Of a DNA stretch of 64,000 nucleotides, positions 1 to 9,860 are shown one piece after another. How positions within the stretch are numbered: the first letter of the stretch is position 1; every line of letters starts with the position of its first letter. The stretch spans positions 62,001 through 126,000 of the forward strand of contig BQMY01000075.1 in the NCBI GenBank assembly GCA_022181065.1. Direction: 5' to 3'. Made by a program: the position numbers and the translations under genes. The notes beneath the pieces were generated by a model, which was given only the letters and a program-made list of their open reading frames with translations, was not told where the DNA came from and did not search any database. Source of the DNA: Melioribacteraceae bacterium (GTDB lineage Bacteria; Bacteroidota; Ignavibacteria; Ignavibacteriales; Melioribacteraceae).

Positions 1-2738
1 CAGCCACAAATCAGAAATACCAAATTCTGCTCCTCGAAGATGATCATTCAGATGCTTTATTGATAAAAAATTTTTTATCAAAAGCTGAAGAAAATTTTTA
101 TGTAACTCATTTCTTCTCAATAGGGGAACTCCTGAAATCGGGAGCGGATCAATTTCATCTCATTTTGTTGGATCTCAATCTTCCCGATTATAAAGAGTTT
201 GCGGGGCTTGAGCTTATCCTCGAGAAATTCCCGTCAATACCGGTAGTTATATTAACTGCCGATAAAAATGAAAGCACAGCTATAAACGCGCTAAGACTTG
301 GTGCGCAGGATTTTCTTCATAAAGGAGATTTCGATTGGATTCGTTTAAAAGAGACAATCCTGTTCTCATTGGAACGTAAGAGAATTGAAAAGAACTTTAA
401 ACAGAAAGTGAACTTCATTTCTGAAGAGAAACTACTTAAAAATCTGATGGATAATATACCTGATTCAATCTACTTTAAAGATATCAGAAGCAAATTCATC
501 AAGGTTAATAATTCTACGCTTAAAAAGTTTGGCTTTGATAACGAATCCGAACTTTTGGGTAAATCCGATCTCGACCTCTTCGGGGAAGCCCATGGCGGCG
601 CGGCATACGGGGATGAGCAAAATATTATTCGAACAGGAAAGCCAATAATCGCGAAAGTAGAAAAAGAGGATTGGAAAGATGGTTCAATAACCTGGGTTTC
701 TACAACCAAATTACCACTTTACAATGAAAATGGTGAAATTACCGGTACCTTCGGGATTACGCGGGATATTACAAAACAGAAGCAGATTGAGGAAAATTAC
801 AAGCAGACCAGAGATTATAATGAACTACTGCTTAGAATTGTTCCAAGCGCAATCTTCACTGTTGACAAAAGCAAAAAGATCACTTCCTGGAATGACAAAG
901 CTGAAGAGATCACAGGATATAAAAGAGAAGAAATACTGGGAAAACCATGCAGTTTTTTCGCGAATGAACCGTGTATTTCAACATGCGGATTGTTTGATGG
1001 CAAAATTGTTGATTCCACTTCAACAAAAGAGTGTACCATAATCAGCAAATCAGGCAAAGAAAAAACCATACTCAAAAATATCGAGTTGATAAAAGACAAA
1101 GATGGTAATGCTAAATCCGGGGTGGAAACATTCATTGACATTACAGATCTGAAAGAAGCGGAAAAAAAGCTTTCCCAATCTGAAAAACAATTTCGCTCTG
1201 TTTGGGAACACGCAAACGAAGGTATGCGAATTACTGATGAGAATGGCATTATTCTGATGGTAAATGACGCCTACTGCAGAATGGTAAGGAAAACACCCGA
1301 GGAACTGACAGGTCAAAAGTTTAATGTGGTGTTTTCTAATGAAGACGAGGAGGCTGTTGAAAAATATATTCAGAAATTTAAACTTAACAGAATTGTACCC
1401 AGACTTGAAAAAGAGATTCAATTATGGGATAAATCGCGTTTCTGGTTCTCTATCTTTTCCAGTCATATAGAATTGAATGATAACAGAAAAGCGTTGCTCT
1501 CGGTTTTCAGGGACGTTACCGAAGCGAAAAAATCGGAGATTATTCAAAATGTAATTTTTGAAATAAATAACGCGATCTACGAGATATCGGATTTCGAAAA
1601 ACTTCTTGAAAAAATTCATAAAACCATTGGTAGGATAGTAAAGGCTGAATCCTTCTTTATCGCTCTGTATAACAAGGAAAATAATACAATTGATATTCCT
1701 TACAGCATTGACGAGGAAGGGAAGGAAAAAGATTTACCCATAGAAGGCACTTTTACAGGGTACGTTATCAAAACCAGAGAATCACTTCTTGTGGATGATG
1801 AAGAGTCGATGCAGATGGTGATTGAGGGAAAAACCAGAATTGTGGGTAAACCCTCGAAGATATGGCTGGGAGTACCTATTACTCTTAATGACGAAGTTTT
1901 TGGAGTTGTTGTAACTCAGGATTATAACAACAGAAATGCTATCGGAATTGAAGAGCAGGTGATGGTAGAGTATGTATCTGATCAGATAGGGCTTGCTCTT
2001 GAAAGAATAATCTCGAGAAGAAAATTAATTGCTTCCGAGAAGAAATTACGAGAAGCAAATGATGCAAAGGACAGGTTTTTCTCAATCATTTCTCACGATT
2101 TGCGTAATCCTTTTATTACACTCGACAGTTTCCTTAAAATGCTCTCGGAAGATTATGATCAATTTTCAGAAGATGAGAAAAAGGAATATCTGAACATCCT
2201 TCATAAAACCTCGCAGAGAACATTATCATTGCTCGATAATTTGCTAACATGGTCAAGATCTCAACGCGGTGTACTAAAAATTAACAAAGAACGCCAAAAC
2301 CTTAAAAAACTCTCCGAAGAAGCAATTTCGCCGCTTATAAATACTGCTGAAAAGAAAAAAATCGGGCTAATTATTCCTCTGGATGAACATATATATTTGG
2401 AAATCGATCGATTTATGCTGGAAACAGTCATCAGGAACCTGATCAGCAACGCCATTAAATTTACCGAGCCGGGCGGCACAATAACACTTTCAGCAGAACA
2501 AGATGAACAAAATACCAGGATCAGGATCAATGATACCGGGGTTGGTATGGATGAAAAAACTGTTTCCGAATTATTCCGCGTGGATGTGAGCCATACTTCA
2601 CTGGGTACTTCAAACGAAGAAGGTACCGGACTTGGTTTAATACTATGCAAAGAATTTGTCGAAAAAAATGGTGGCACCATTTCGGTGAACAGTGAAAAGG
2701 GAAAAGGTTCCACATTTACTTTAGTATTCCCCCTGTAA
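1..2738 (+). CDS. Receiver-PAS-GAF hybrid sensor histidine kinase (5' end outside window)
   Basis: The reading frame is open from base 3, and the residues before the TTG at 60 already form the ILLLEDD start of a receiver domain, so the true start lies upstream. Numbering from codon 60, the receiver has phospho-acceptor D38, T66 and K88. Three PAS domains follow (about 125-240, 255-365, 375-490), then a GAF domain (about 505-655), a HisKA domain with phospho-accepting H679 (SHDLRNP) and a C-terminal HATPase with N box (NLISNAIKF), DTGVGM and GTGLGL. There is no membrane segment, so it is probably a cytoplasmic sensor autophosphorylating on His. The second PAS carries Cys297, 305, 309 and 325. 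An N-terminal receiver suggests it is an intermediate in a phosphorelay with the regulators downstream. The architecture is clear; the signal is unknown. Confidence 0.93.
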   Translation, partial: ATNQKYQILLLEDDHSDALLIKNFLSKAEENFYVTHFFSIGELLKSGADQFHLILLDLNLPDYKEFAGLELILEKFPSIPVVILTADKNESTAINALRLGAQDFLHKGDFDWIRLKETILFSLERKRIEKNFKQKVNFISEEKLLKNLMDNIPDSIYFKDIRSKFIKVNNSTLKKFGFDNESELLGKSDLDLFGEAHGGAAYGDEQNIIRTGKPIIAKVEKEDWKDGSITWVSTTKLPLYNENGEITGTFGITRDITKQKQIEENYKQTRDYNELLLRIVPSAIFTVDKSKKITSWNDKAEEITGYKREEILGKPCSFFANEPCISTCGLFDGKIVDSTSTKECTIISKSGKEKTILKNIELIKDKDGNAKSGVETFIDITDLKEAEKKLSQSEKQFRSVWEHANEGMRITDENGIILMVNDAYCRMVRKTPEELTGQKFNVVFSNEDEEAVEKYIQKFKLNRIVPRLEKEIQLWDKSRFWFSIFSSHIELNDNRKALLSVFRDVTEAKKSEIIQNVIFEINNAIYEISDFEKLLEKIHKTIGRIVKAESFFIALYNKENNTIDIPYSIDEEGKEKDLPIEGTFTGYVIKTRESLLVDDEESMQMVIEGKTRIVGKPSKIWLGVPITLNDEVFGVVVTQDYNNRNAIGIEEQVMVEYVSDQIGLALERIISRRKLIASEKKLREANDAKDRFFSIISHDLRNPFITLDSFLKMLSEDYDQFSEDEKKEYLNILHKTSQRTLSLLDNLLTWSRSQRGVLKINKERQNLKKLSEEAISPLINTAEKKKIGLIIPLDEHIYLEIDRFMLETVIRNLISNAIKFTEPGGTITLSAEQDEQNTRIRINDTGVGMDEKTVSELFRVDVSHTSLGTSNEEGTGLGLILCKEFVEKNGGTISVNSEKGKGSTFTLVFPL

Positions 2739-2839
2739 ATTTAAATAGTTCTTATTGTAAATATGCTACTTGAAATTATCGGATATTTTTCGATTATACT
2801 TTATGTTTTGCATGATTTAGAAGATGATCAGTAATCGGA

Positions 2840-5800
2840 GTGGTTTTGAAAGATCTGTTTAATCCCGCGATTTTTAATACAAACTTCCCTCACATTTTGT
2901 TTGAAGACTCACCAATAGGAATATTTCTATTTGATCATGAAGGAATAATTCAGAACTGTAACGCAAAGTTCTGCGAAATTACCGGTTCAGATAAATCAAA
3001 GATAATTGGTCTAAATACACTGAAAGACATTAAAGATCAAGATGTTATATCCTCCGTGGAAGAATCACTTAAAACAGGATCAGCCAGAGTTGAAAAAAAT
3101 TACACATCCGTTACCGGAAATAAGACTACACCTGTCATTTTAGAATTAAAAGCTATTTATGATGAAGATTCCAATATATCGGGAGGTATTGGTTATGTTC
3201 AGGATGTAACCCCCAAGTATGAAATCAGTGATAAGTTTGACAGAGTAGAACTCAGTTTCAGAGGGGTACTCAATAATCTTCCAATGTTCGGTCTGGTATT
3301 AGCCCCGGATGGAAAGATACTGGAAATAAACAGCTATTTTCATAAATATTTTAAAGATTTGGAAATACCAATTGAGGGTCTTGACTTCTTCGAAACTTTC
3401 CTGCGCGAAAACGACAGAAAATTAGCTCGTAAGTACTTCTATTCTTGTGTTAAGGATGGAAGCAAATATTCTGATAATATATTTGAATTGATCAAAAATG
3501 AGAATGAATCCAAAATAGTTTCATGGGTCATAACGCCTCGATACAATCATAAGGATGAGCTGGAAGGTATTGTTTGTATCGGTGAGGATGTAACCGAAAG
3601 AGTAAAATATACTTTTGAAAAACTCGAAAATGAAAGACGGTTAAAACACGCGCTCAGCGGTAGTGGGCAGGGTGTTTGGGAAATAGATTTCATTGAGAAA
3701 AAATTATATCTCGATGAAACTTTTCTGCGACTCCTTGAACTTCCGATCTCGAATCCTGAATTTTCTCTCGCTGATATCAAATCCCTTATCCATGCGGATG
3801 ATATCCGCAATGTTATTGGACTCTTTAAAGAATTTCGTAGTGGTAAAAAGGACGTTTTCGAGATAGACCTCAGGGTTTATCAGGCCGGTTCCCGGAACTA
3901 TAAGTGGGCGATGCTAACGGGTAGTGTGATGGAAAGCGATCACCTGAACAGAGCTACCCGTGTGATTGGTACACAGGTAGATATTGACAGTAAAAAACTT
4001 GAAGGCAAATATCTTGAAATTGAGCGAGATTTCGCGCTATTCATTAACCAGTCAGTCTCTCTCGATAATCTATTAAAGCAATCTCTGCATTCTATCCTCA
4101 AGCTTGCAGATACTGTCTCGGGCGGAATATATCTGCGAAACGAAGATAACAGTTTGAGTCTTAAATATCATGCGGGATTAAATGAAAAGTTTATTGAGAA
4201 TGTGAAATTCTATGCCGCGAATGAGACTCAAGCTCAGTTGGTGAATAAAGGCGATGTGGTGTTTAAAGCCTTTGATGTTCCGCCGGAAGTATATGAGTCA
4301 GAAAAAATTATTGGAGTAGCTGTTTTCCCACTCGTAAAAGATGGTGTAGCTTACGGCGCGATAAATCTGGGTTTTAAATCGCTCAAAAAATATGAAATGG
4401 CGAATAGAACTCGCCTGGAAAACTTTGCTTTAGTTATTACAGGTGCTATTAGCAAGGTTGTTGCTGAGGAAAAACTTACCAGGAGTGAGGAGAAATACAA
4501 AAACTTTATACGTCAAACCACAGACGCAATAGTTTGTATTGAATTTAACCCGGAGGTTTCTAAATCGAGAGATGTTAATGAACAACTTTCTAAATTGTGT
4601 TCCGGAAAGCTTGTTGATGTTAATGAGGCGTTTCTAAATATTTTTCAGTTCCGAAGCAGGGATTCAGTTTTAGGAAAAGATGTAAAGGATGTTTTTCCGG
4701 CGACAAGTTCTCACTGTGATATTCTCTTCAGGGAGTTTATTTACAGAAATTATAAACTAACCGACTATGAATATAGCTTTCAGACAGATGAATCTGATGA
4801 AATACACACTATTGTTAATTTTGATTGTTTTTCCAGGGAAGATAAACTTTATCAATTATGGATTACATTTAAGGATATTACAAGAATTAAAAGCGCGGAA
4901 CTTGCTCTTGTCGCGAGTGAAAACAAGTATTCCACAGTTGTTGAAAACGCTTCCGAGATAATCCTGGTTCATATAAACGGAGTGGTCAAATTTGTAAACA
5001 GAGCGGCGCTTCTGCATACCGGTTTCGAATTCGATGAAATAATTAACTCTAATATTCTTGATTTTGTTCATCCCGATGACCATGATATAGTCTTGAAAAA
5101 TATTGCTGATCGTCAAGGGAATAAAATTACGGTAAACCCTTATGTTGTAAGATTGCTAAAAAAAGAGGGTGGTTGGTTTTTTGGTGAAATTTTCGGAAGA
5201 ATTATTGAATACGAAAAACGACCGGCATTTTTGGTCTTTATCCAGGATGTAACCAAAAAAATTGAAAATGAGCGCAAACTGAAAGAGAGTGAAGAAAATT
5301 ATCGTCTTTTGACCGAAACTTCATATGACGGGATTGCAAAAGTTAACCGTAAGGGAATTTTTACATTTACTAATAAATCAAATGCCGATATTTCCGGCTA
5401 CAGAGTAGATGAGATATTGGGTAAAAATATACTTGATTTAATTCCTGAAGAAGAACGTGAAGCGAACTTGAGAATTTTAAACATAGTTTTTGCCGGCAGT
5501 TCTTTTAATGGCGAAGGCTCCATCCTGACCAAAACAGGGGATATTGTACCGGTCAGTTTTTCGATGGCCCCAATTACTAAAGGGCATTCCGGAATTGATG
5601 ACGCGGTGATAATCGTAAGAGATATCACCAAAAGAAAAAAATACGAAATTGAATTAAAAGAAAATGAAGCCAGATTGAGGAAATTGTTTGAGCAGATTCC
5701 GGCAATAGTCTGGACGACAGATTCCAGGGGAATTCTTACTTCGGTCGCAGGCTCAGCTCTTAACAAGAATGAAATAGATACTCACTCTATTCTGCAAAAT

Positions 5801-7519
5801 GAGTTCAGTCAAGCAATAGAAAATTATGTGGGGGAAGATCAATACTCGAAGTATGCTGAAACATTAGCCTCGGGCAAAACCTATTCCAGAGAAGAAAGTA
5901 TTCAGGGACGTGTATTTGATATAGTTGCTGATCCGCTAAAAGATGAACAGGGAACTATAATCGGTGCAATTGGTATTGCCCTCGATGTTACCGAGAGAAG
6001 GAAAGCTGAAGAAAAGTTAAACCAACTTTCCGCGGCTGTGGAACAAAGCGCTACCTCAATAGTTATTACTGATCTGGATGGTAAAATTGAGTATGTTAAT
6101 AATAAGTTTGTTGAGGTAACCGGATATTCAAAGCAGGAGGTATTATCTAAAAATCCGAATGTTTTAAAATCTGGTGAAATGAGTAGTGAAAATTATGCCA
6201 GGCTTTGGGCTAAAATCTCAAATGGTGAAGAATGGAACGGAGAGTTCCACAACAAACGTAAAAATGGGGAAATGTTCTGGGAGAGGGCTGTTATATCACC
6301 AATCAAAAACAAGACTGGTGAAATAACCCATTATTTGGCAGTTAAAGAAGATATTACACAATTCAAAAAAGTTCAGGAAGAACTTGCCAATTACAGAAAT
6401 CATCTTGAAGACCTTGTCGCGGAGAGAACTTCACTTTTAAGACTTACAGAAGAGCGATTCAGAAAATTAGCGGAGTATTCCAAAGATATAATTTTAAGAT
6501 TTACGTTAACCGGTGACATTATCTACTATAATCCGGCACTTTCGGGTTTTATTGCTGAATCTGAGACGATTGTGATAAACCACATCAGAGATTTAACTCT
6601 TTCTGAGAAGCTGCAAAAGGAATTTGATACTGCAATATCAGATGTTGCTGATATTAAAACTCAATTAGTAAAAGAAATGAATTTCCCTGCTGATTATTGG
6701 TTTGAATGGACTTTTATACCCGAACTTGATGATGAAAAAAATGTTGAAAATGTGATAGCGTTTGCTCATGATATCACTGAAAGAATGAAAGTTGAAGAAA
6801 AAATGCGAAAAGCACTTTCAGCAGAGAAAGAGTTGAATAAACTCAAATCCAATTTTATTTCAATGGCATCGCATGAATTTAGAACACCTCTTACGGCAAT
6901 TCTTGCATCTGCCGATTTACTGGAGATGTTTGGCAGATCATGGGATGAAAATAAATTTGCTGAACACACTGCTAAAATTCAAAACGCCGTAGAAGAAATG
7001 ACAGTTTTATTAGATGAAGTATTGACACTCAGCAGGTACGAAAGTGGAAAAACTATGTTTAATCCATCTGAAGCTGATATTATCAAGTTTACAGAAGATG
7101 TTATTGAAACTGCCAGGTTGAGCGATTTGTGTGATCACAATATTTCTACAAAGTTTGATCTGGAGACTAAATATCATAAATTTGATTCCAGGTTACTCAC
7201 CCAAATTATGACCAACCTCCTTACGAACGCGTTTAAGTATTCAGAAAGGAATACAAATGTGTTTATTGAACTATCCGAAAGTGATGAAAACCTTATATTT
7301 AAGGTCAAAGATGAGGGACTTGGTATTCCTTTTGAAGAGCAAAAGCATATTTTTGATCCGTTTTTCAGGGGAACTGATGTTCAGGAAATAGTCGGTACAG
7401 GCCTGGGTTTGAGTATTGTCTCTGAATCAGTTAAACAGCACAATGGATTTATCAAGTTTCACAGTGAATTGGGTGCAGGCTCGGAATTTATAGTTTATTT
7501 GTTGAAAAGTTATGAGTAA
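2840..7519 (+). CDS. Multi-PAS/GAF sensor histidine kinase
   Basis: A 1559-residue protein with about nine PAS domains (starting near residues 20, 140, 268, 553, 696, 820, 947, 1064 and 1206) and one GAF domain (about 400-535) between the third and fourth. The kinase core follows: HisKA with H1345 (SHEFRTP) and HATPase with NLLTNAFKY, DEGLGIP and GTGLGLS. No transmembrane segment is seen, so it should be cytoplasmic and integrate several signals. The start is uncertain: GTG at 2840 opens the frame, but GGAG at 2837-2840 would sit at a good distance from a TTG at 2846. The 3' end overlaps the next gene, a lone receiver, by 8 bases, which suggests translational coupling and a cognate kinase-regulator pair. 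Confidence 0.93.
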   Translation: MVLKDLFNPAIFNTNFPHILFEDSPIGIFLFDHEGIIQNCNAKFCEITGSDKSKIIGLNTLKDIKDQDVISSVEESLKTGSARVEKNYTSVTGNKTTPVILELKAIYDEDSNISGGIGYVQDVTPKYEISDKFDRVELSFRGVLNNLPMFGLVLAPDGKILEINSYFHKYFKDLEIPIEGLDFFETFLRENDRKLARKYFYSCVKDGSKYSDNIFELIKNENESKIVSWVITPRYNHKDELEGIVCIGEDVTERVKYTFEKLENERRLKHALSGSGQGVWEIDFIEKKLYLDETFLRLLELPISNPEFSLADIKSLIHADDIRNVIGLFKEFRSGKKDVFEIDLRVYQAGSRNYKWAMLTGSVMESDHLNRATRVIGTQVDIDSKKLEGKYLEIERDFALFINQSVSLDNLLKQSLHSILKLADTVSGGIYLRNEDNSLSLKYHAGLNEKFIENVKFYAANETQAQLVNKGDVVFKAFDVPPEVYESEKIIGVAVFPLVKDGVAYGAINLGFKSLKKYEMANRTRLENFALVITGAISKVVAEEKLTRSEEKYKNFIRQTTDAIVCIEFNPEVSKSRDVNEQLSKLCSGKLVDVNEAFLNIFQFRSRDSVLGKDVKDVFPATSSHCDILFREFIYRNYKLTDYEYSFQTDESDEIHTIVNFDCFSREDKLYQLWITFKDITRIKSAELALVASENKYSTVVENASEIILVHINGVVKFVNRAALLHTGFEFDEIINSNILDFVHPDDHDIVLKNIADRQGNKITVNPYVVRLLKKEGGWFFGEIFGRIIEYEKRPAFLVFIQDVTKKIENERKLKESEENYRLLTETSYDGIAKVNRKGIFTFTNKSNADISGYRVDEILGKNILDLIPEEEREANLRILNIVFAGSSFNGEGSILTKTGDIVPVSFSMAPITKGHSGIDDAVIIVRDITKRKKYEIELKENEARLRKLFEQIPAIVWTTDSRGILTSVAGSALNKNEIDTHSILQNEFSQAIENYVGEDQYSKYAETLASGKTYSREESIQGRVFDIVADPLKDEQGTIIGAIGIALDVTERRKAEEKLNQLSAAVEQSATSIVITDLDGKIEYVNNKFVEVTGYSKQEVLSKNPNVLKSGEMSSENYARLWAKISNGEEWNGEFHNKRKNGEMFWERAVISPIKNKTGEITHYLAVKEDITQFKKVQEELANYRNHLEDLVAERTSLLRLTEERFRKLAEYSKDIILRFTLTGDIIYYNPALSGFIAESETIVINHIRDLTLSEKLQKEFDTAISDVADIKTQLVKEMNFPADYWFEWTFIPELDDEKNVENVIAFAHDITERMKVEEKMRKALSAEKELNKLKSNFISMASHEFRTPLTAILASADLLEMFGRSWDENKFAEHTAKIQNAVEEMTVLLDEVLTLSRYESGKTMFNPSEADIIKFTEDVIETARLSDLCDHNISTKFDLETKYHKFDSRLLTQIMTNLLTNAFKYSERNTNVFIELSESDENLIFKVKDEGLGIPFEEQKHIFDPFFRGTDVQEIVGTGLGLSIVSESVKQHNGFIKFHSELGAGSEFIVYLLKSYE

Positions 7520-7880
7520 TATTCTTATAATAGAAGATTCGGTTGATGTTGGCGAATTACTGCGTGAATTGATGGAGATCAATGGATATAATACCCGATT
7601 ACTCCTGAATTCAGATAAGATAGCTTCCACTCTTGAAGAAGAAGTACCCGATTTAATTATTTGTGATGTGGTAATGCCTTCCATGAGCGGTTATCAGATA
7701 ATTCAATTTCTAAAGCAGCACAAGTTTTACAAAGATATACCCCTGATATTTATTTCGGCAAGAGTTGAAGAAGAAGATATCAGGAAGGGGCTAAATTACG
7801 GTGCTCAGGCATACATCAAAAAACCTTATAAGTCTAAAGAATTATTAACAACAGTGAGGGAAATTCTTGGAGAAAAATAA
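7512..7880 (+). CDS. Single-domain response regulator
   Basis: A 122-residue CheY-like receiver with nothing attached. The acidic pocket (IIEDS), phospho-acceptor D52 (CDVVMP), S82 and K104 (KKPY) are all present. With no output domain it most likely passes phosphate on or acts by protein binding, as CheY and Spo0F do. It overlaps the upstream PAS kinase by 8 bases and the downstream LytTR regulator by 14, so the three should be translated together. Confidence 0.93.
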   Translation: MSNILIIEDSVDVGELLRELMEINGYNTRLLLNSDKIASTLEEEVPDLIICDVVMPSMSGYQIIQFLKQHKFYKDIPLIFISARVEEEDIRKGLNYGAQAYIKKPYKSKELLTTVREILGEK

Positions 7881-8640
7881 GCCGGAAAAAATATTGATAA
7901 TTGAAGATGAAGATCCTGTAAGAAGTAGTATCAAGGATATTTTTGAAATGAGCGGTTACAAAGTTTTTACTGCCGAAGATGGGCAAAGCGGTATTAACCT
8001 GGCGCTTGAAATTATTCCTGATCTGATAATTTGTGATGTAAATATGCCGGGCAAGACAGGATTTGATGTAGCCGAAGAACTCAATATCGCAAAATGCGAT
8101 TTGGCAATACCTTTTATTTTCCTTACCGCCAGAACAAATATAAATGATCTGAGGAAAGGTATGAGTCTCGGTGCGGATGAATATATATTCAAGCCGTTCA
8201 GAGCAAAAGAATTGCTTGGTATAGTGGAATTAAGACTTGAAAGAATCAAAAAATTCAGGAGTGAGGCGGCTGAAAAATCGGTAGAAGTTGAATCAAGTCT
8301 GACGGTTAATGACAGAATAATACTGGAATATAAAGGAAAGAAGGAACTGATTAATATAAAAGATATTTTATGTGTTGAAGCTGAAAGTGAGTATTCATAC
8401 GTATTTGTTTTAAATAAAAAACCGGTGCTGGTAAGACGCCTTCTCAAAGAATGGGATGATATTTTACCGAATGATATATTCGTGAGGGTACATCGCTCCG
8501 CCATAATTAATCTGGAAAAAGTTACCAGTATAGACAAAGGTTTTAAGAAAAATTTGTTCTTAAAACTTGAGGGTGTTGACAAGGTAATTACAGTAAGTCA
8601 GCGATATAAGGCAGTTTTAAAGAATAAATTCAAACTGTAG
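7867..8640 (+). CDS. LytTR-family DNA-binding response regulator
   Basis: A 257-residue protein with an N-terminal receiver (D57, T87, K109) and a C-terminal LytTR DNA-binding domain (about 150-255; VEAESEYSYVF and VRVHRSAIINL are typical). LytTR proteins bind pairs of direct repeats about two helical turns apart. The start is a TTG inside the end of the preceding receiver gene. This is the only obvious DNA-binding output in the signalling cluster, so it is the probable transcriptional end of the relay. Its targets are unknown; a repeat pair just downstream (8649-8678) is a candidate. Confidence 0.93.
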   Translation: MEKNKPEKILIIEDEDPVRSSIKDIFEMSGYKVFTAEDGQSGINLALEIIPDLIICDVNMPGKTGFDVAEELNIAKCDLAIPFIFLTARTNINDLRKGMSLGADEYIFKPFRAKELLGIVELRLERIKKFRSEAAEKSVEVESSLTVNDRIILEYKGKKELINIKDILCVEAESEYSYVFVLNKKPVLVRRLLKEWDDILPNDIFVRVHRSAIINLEKVTSIDKGFKKNLFLKLEGVDKVITVSQRYKAVLKNKFKL

Positions 8641-8648
8641 TTTAGTTT

Positions 8649-8740
8649 TTACTGCAAAATTTCCGCGCTTACTGCAAATCTGTAACGTTTATTACATTTA
8701 GATTCACTTATTCCCCTTAACAGCGATAATTTACTGTCGA
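8649..8740. promoter_or_regulatory. Candidate LytTR operator: phased TTACTGCAAA repeats
   Basis: TTACTGCAAA occurs at 8649-8658 and again at 8669-8678, exactly 20 bases apart. A partial third copy (TTACTG) starts at 8731, 62 bases after the second and so again near a whole number of helical turns. The array lies in the gap between the LytTR gene and the receiver-kinase gene. The spacing fits how LytTR dimers bind, but the match to known LytTR consensus sequences is weak, so this is inference. Confidence 0.3.
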
Positions 8741-8769
8741 AACTAATGTTTCTTTTTCGGGGTAAATTT

Positions 8770-9843
8770 ATGAAAATTATGGTTGTTGAGGATGATGAAA
8801 TGGTACGCGGCAGTCTGGTCGATATACTGGAGACCGCGGACTATGAAGTATTAAGCGCATGCAACGGCGCGATCGCGCTTCGGCAGCTATCCGATGAGTA
8901 TCCTGATTTGATAATTTCTGATATTATGATGCCGGAGATGGATGGGTATTCACTCTACAAGCACATAAGAGAAATGGATCAGGGGAGCGATATACCTTTC
9001 ATTTTTCTTTCCGCAAAAGCCGACTTTAAAGATATACGTCACGGGATGAACATTGGAGCTGATGATTATCTCACGAAACCCTTCAAAGTAAAAGACTTAC
9101 TCCAGGCGATAAATATACGTCTCGACAAAAAAATAAAACAGAAGGAAAAGCTTGACGAGCTTACTGTTTCTTTAGCCAAGTATGTTCCTCACGAATTGCG
9201 TACCCCACTGGTATCAATTCTGGGTTATACGGACTGTATATTAAGTGATTACGACTCTTTCAGCAAGGGAGAGATTCTCACAATGATCTCCCAGATCAAA
9301 AATTCCGGGGATAGATTATTAGACAGAATTCAGAAGTTCATTACTTATGCTGATCTGCAGTCGTTTGAGATAAATTCAGAAATAGAAAGACCGAAGAATC
9401 AAATAGTAGATATAAAAAAACTTATAGATAGACTTGCGGAAAAATATTTTCACAAATATCCGGATGTGAATTATATCTGTAATTTGGAAGCAAGGGAGGT
9501 TAAGGGAGAGGAATATTTACTCGAATATTTGTTTGTAGAATTGATCGAAAACGCGTTCAAATTTTCATCACCTGATTGTGATGAGCCTGTTACTATATCA
9601 AGCAAGCATTCAAACGAAGAAATAACAGTAACTATTTCAAACTGTTCAACTTTCAAAATTCCTTTCCGGTCGATTGAATCGATCCCTGCATTCAAACAAT
9701 TTGATCGCGATATTAACCAGCAAATAGGGAATGGAGTTGGATTAAGTATTGCAGGAAAAGTTTGTGAATTATGTGGTATAAAGTCAAAAATTGTTTCTGA
9801 TAATGAGAAAATTTCTATCTCATTGACATTAAGCGTCAATTAA
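8770..9843 (+). CDS. Receiver-histidine kinase with degenerate ATP lid
   Basis: A 357-residue protein starting at the ATG at 8770 ([10 protein letters not shown]); an in-frame ATG at 8746 would add eight residues not expected before a receiver. The receiver has D51, S81 and K103. A kinase core follows with H141 (HELRTP) and an ATPase domain containing an N box (ELIENAFKF) and a G2 box (GNGVGLSI). The G1 box, normally DxGxG, is replaced by SNCSTFKIP and lacks the Asp that binds adenine. It may bind ATP poorly, act as a phosphotransfer or allosteric partner, or use a changed lid. It lacks a sensor domain, so the receiver is probably its input. Confidence 0.88.
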   Translation: MKIMVVEDDEMVRGSLVDILETADYEVLSACNGAIALRQLSDEYPDLIISDIMMPEMDGYSLYKHIREMDQGSDIPFIFLSAKADFKDIRHGMNIGADDYLTKPFKVKDLLQAINIRLDKKIKQKEKLDELTVSLAKYVPHELRTPLVSILGYTDCILSDYDSFSKGEILTMISQIKNSGDRLLDRIQKFITYADLQSFEINSEIERPKNQIVDIKKLIDRLAEKYFHKYPDVNYICNLEAREVKGEEYLLEYLFVELIENAFKFSSPDCDEPVTISSKHSNEEITVTISNCSTFKIPFRSIESIPAFKQFDRDINQQIGNGVGLSIAGKVCELCGIKSKIVSDNEKISISLTLSVN

Positions 9844-9860
9844 AAAATGGTGAAGTTGTT

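Noticed and set aside
815-1249. Long minus-strand frames inside kinase genes
   Set aside because: They lie opposite strongly supported coding domains, show no ribosome-binding sites and match no family.
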